Below are positions 62,025 to 64,000 of a stretch of 64,000 nt of DNA, piece after piece. Positions within the stretch are counted from its first letter, which is position 1; the number at the start of each line of letters is the position of its first letter. The DNA comes from an uncultured Opitutaceae bacterium (GTDB taxonomy: Bacteria; Verrucomicrobiota; Verrucomicrobiia; Opitutales; Opitutaceae), in assembly GCA_903891325.1 (NCBI GenBank), contig CAITEC010000042.1:1-64000 (forward strand). The letters run 5' to 3'. A program made the translations under genes and the position numbers. A model generated the notes under the pieces. That model saw only the letters and a list, made by a program, of their open reading frames with translations, had not been told where the DNA came from and made no database searches.

Positions 62025-63364
62025 TGCGGCGGACGCCAGGAGGCCGCGTGGCGCGAGAAGGCCGGGGCGGCCCGCCGGAGGGTTTCATCGATGTCGGCGC
62101 CCGTGTGGGCGAGGCTCGTGAACCAGAGTCCGCGCTCGATTGCGCGAACACCCTCCTCCAGGAGGCAGCGGCGCAGGTGCGCCCAGCGGGCCGCGTCGTG
62201 GCGCCCCACGTAGTCGCGGTAGTCGCGGATCGGGCCCTCGGCTGATCCCGGCTTCAGGATGACGGCGTGGAAGGCGAGCCCGGGACCCTGGGGGCGCAGC
62301 GGAACCCCGTGCGAGCGGCCCAGCGCTGCAAGGCCGTCCATCAGCCGGCGGCCGAGGGCGTTGATCGCGGCGGGATGCCCCGCGCCCAGGCCGGCGACGA
62401 AGTCCAGGCACCACCGGCTGCCCGCCAGGCAGAGCGGGTTCCCGTTCAGGGTCCCGGCGTGGACGACCTCCCCGGAGAGAATCTTGCCCATCGCCGCCCG
62501 GGTGCCGGCCAGCACGGCGAAGGGCGTGCCCCCGCCGACCGCCTTGCCGAGGATGGTGAGGTCCGGCCTGAAACCGAGGTAGCCCTGGGCGCAGGAGGCG
62601 CCGAAGCGCAGGCCGGTGATCGTCTCGTCGGCGATCATGAGCATCCCGTCCCGGTCGCAGAGTTCGCGGATCGTCCGCATCAGGCCCTCGACCGGCTCGA
62701 GGCAGCAGGTGTTGCAGAGGATGGGCTCGAAGACGATGGCGGCGATCCGCCCCCGGTATTCCTCGACGCGGCGCCGGAGGTGGTCGGGATCGTTCCAGCG
62801 GGCCACGACGAACTGGTCCAGGACCGCGGGGATCACGCCCTGGCTCGGATGAATCCGCGCGGGATCCTCATCCGGGCCCCAGCGGCCCGGGGGATTGGCG
62901 TAGCCCACCAGGCCCTCGTCGGCCCAGCCGTGGTAGTGGCCCTCGAAGCGCAGGATCAGCGGGCGGCCGGTGTGGGCCCGCGCCAGGCGGAAGGCTGCCG
63001 TCACAACCTCCGTCGCCGAATTGTTGAAGCGCACGAGCTCCGCCGAGGGGATCATCGCCTGGAGCCGCTCGGCCACCTCGATCTCCAGCTCGGACTGCGC
63101 CGCCCAGTGCGTGCCGCGCCGCGCCTGCGCGCCGAGCGCCTCCGCGAGCCCGGCCGGCGCATGCCCGTAGAGCAGGGCGCCCTGGCCGATCGCGTAGTCG
63201 AGGTACTCATTGCCGTCCACGTCCCAGAGCCGCGGGCCGGCGCCGTGGGTGAAGTAGAGCGGCACGGGCTGCTCAAGCTTGCGGATGCCGCTGCTCACCC
63301 CGGAGGCGATCGAGCGTTGGGCCCTGGCGAAGAGCTTTTCGGAGGCGGCGAAGGTGTAGGGCAT
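62021..63364 (-). CDS. Class III PLP aminotransferase (glutamate-1-semialdehyde aminomutase-like)
   Basis: A 447-residue class III aminotransferase. PLP Lys274 lies in L-G-K-A-V-G-G-G and Asp246 in I-A-D-E-T-I-T-G; it also shows F-N-N-S-A-T-E-V and E-G-H-Y-H-G-W. It resembles HemL but its operon with M81 and RidA genes and the lack of other haem genes argue for a catabolic aminotransferase or aminomutase. Confidence 0.88.
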   Translation of the reverse strand: MPYTFAASEKLFARAQRSIASGVSSGIRKLEQPVPLYFTHGAGPRLWDVDGNEYLDYAIGQGALLYGHAPAGLAEALGAQARRGTHWAAQSELEIEVAERLQAMIPSAELVRFNNSATEVVTAAFRLARAHTGRPLILRFEGHYHGWADEGLVGYANPPGRWGPDEDPARIHPSQGVIPAVLDQFVVARWNDPDHLRRRVEEYRGRIAAIVFEPILCNTCCLEPVEGLMRTIRELCDRDGMLMIADETITGLRFGASCAQGYLGFRPDLTILGKAVGGGTPFAVLAGTRAAMGKILSGEVVHAGTLNGNPLCLAGSRWCLDFVAGLGAGHPAAINALGRRLMDGLAALGRSHGVPLRPQGPGLAFHAVILKPGSAEGPIRDYRDYVGRHDAARWAHLRRCLLEEGVRAIERGLWFTSLAHTGADIDETLRRAAPAFSRHAASWRPPQ

Positions 63365-63435
63365 GGGGCGGGCGGGACGAGATCACGCTTTGCCTTTGCA
63401 AATCGATTCACAATGAGAAAAAACTGCGACCGGCA

Positions 63436-64000
63436 TGACCGGAAAAAAGAACCCATTCTCCCTGGAGGGAGGCGCGGCCCTGGTGACCGGATCCACGCAG
63501 GGCATCGGCCTGGGGATAGCCCGCGGGCTGGAGGAGGCGGGCGCAGCGGTCGTCTACCACGGGATCGGGGAGAGGGCGGCGACCGTCCCGCCCGGGGCGC
63601 CCTATGTCCGGCGGGATCTCCTGGAGCCCGACGCGCCCGCAGCGCTCCTTGACGCCGCCTTCCAGGAGCGGCCGGGGCTCAATCTGCTCGTTTGCAACGC
63701 GGGAAGCTTCTTCGACCGTCCTTTCCTGGAAATGGACCCGGCGACCTGGGACCGCACGCTCAACCTCAACGCCCGCGCGGCGTATTTCGCGGTCCAGGCC
63801 TTCGCCAGGGGGCTGGTCGCCCGAGGGCGGCCCGGCGCGGTCGTCATCATCTCGTCGACCAACGGCTTCCAGTCCGAGGAGGACTCCACCGCCTACGACG
63901 CCTCCAAGGGCGCGGTCGTCATGATGACCCGGACGCTGGCCCAGGCGCTCGCCCCGCACGGGATCCGGGTGAACGGCATCGCCCCGGGGCTCATCCGGAC
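63436..64000 (+). CDS. Short-chain dehydrogenase/reductase, partial (cut by window end)
   Basis: The first 188 residues of an SDR are visible. NAD(P) loop T-G-S-T-Q-G-I-G (18-25), N-A-G (88-90), the catalytic Ser in I-I-S-S-T and Tyr154/Lys158 in Y-D-A-S-K. The frame stays open to the window edge. It is divergent from the aminotransferase operon with 71 bases between and may belong to the same pathway. Confidence 0.9.

Noticed and set aside
62021..63364. hemL proper
   Set aside because: Sequence is HemL-like, but the coupling to an M81 gene and RidA points to catabolism.

Overview
The window is a GC-rich (roughly two-thirds G+C by eye), densely packed bacterial chromosome segment of about 50 protein genes, many in short operons with 1-4 base start/stop overlaps (ATGA and GTGA). 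No rRNA, tRNA, CRISPR array, phage region or intact transposase was seen. An ECF sigma factor, a FecR anti-sigma factor and a TonB receptor with an N-terminal STN domain stand in one cluster with no SusD. Carbohydrate catabolism is rich, many URO-D-like proteins are present, and palindromic GGGGTC repeats are scattered through the window. Together these suggest a Verrucomicrobiota member, most likely Opitutaceae. This is an inference from content, not a database match.

Layout. 1-489: repeat-rich, lower-GC stretch. 490-2360: six-hairpin glycosidase-like protein and a DUF1826 protein. 2641-5063: orphan PAS histidine kinase convergent with a URO-D-like protein, both ending inside one palindrome. 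5475-7094: CPA1 Na+/H+ antiporter. 7140-17308 (minus): sigma factor, FecR, STN TonB receptor, two hydroxyacid/oxoacid dehydrogenases, a secreted beta-propeller and a GH29 fucosidase, forming a polysaccharide-utilisation-like locus. 17446-24428: MFS transporter, secreted repeat protein, two URO-D-like proteins, a hybrid histidine kinase and a cysteine hydrolase. 24539-34323: giant heparinase II/III-like protein, TPR lipoprotein, outer-membrane barrel, MFS transporter, DUF3568 lipoprotein and two HDOD proteins.

34458-42614: complete araBAD operon, convergent with an ADH / TIM-barrel isomerase / aldo-keto reductase operon whose MFS transporter is divergently encoded. 42641-46207: HtrA-like protease, a DUF4405-like membrane protein with a small membrane partner, and a PhyH-type dioxygenase. 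46232-54645: xylAB plus a 2-hydroxyacid dehydrogenase, bracketed by two divergent paralogous prolyl-oligopeptidase-like enzymes. 54647-60054: fdhD, MOSC, a MobA-kinase fusion, an enolase paralogue lacking canonical catalytic residues, and an MFS transporter, all in one tightly coupled operon. 60047-64000: RidA, M81 peptidase and class III aminotransferase, divergent from an SDR cut by the window end.

Functionally the region is a plant or algal glycan and pentose specialist: outer-membrane uptake under sigma/anti-sigma control, periplasmic glycosidases and lyase-like enzymes, L-arabinose and D-xylose entry into the pentose phosphate pathway, and several MFS importers. The most unusual element is the operon at 54647-60054. 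There a MobA domain is fused to a small-molecule kinase and followed by an enolase homologue in which the catalytic His is Ala and a metal/acid Glu is Asp, suggesting an uncharacterised phospho-acid pathway.
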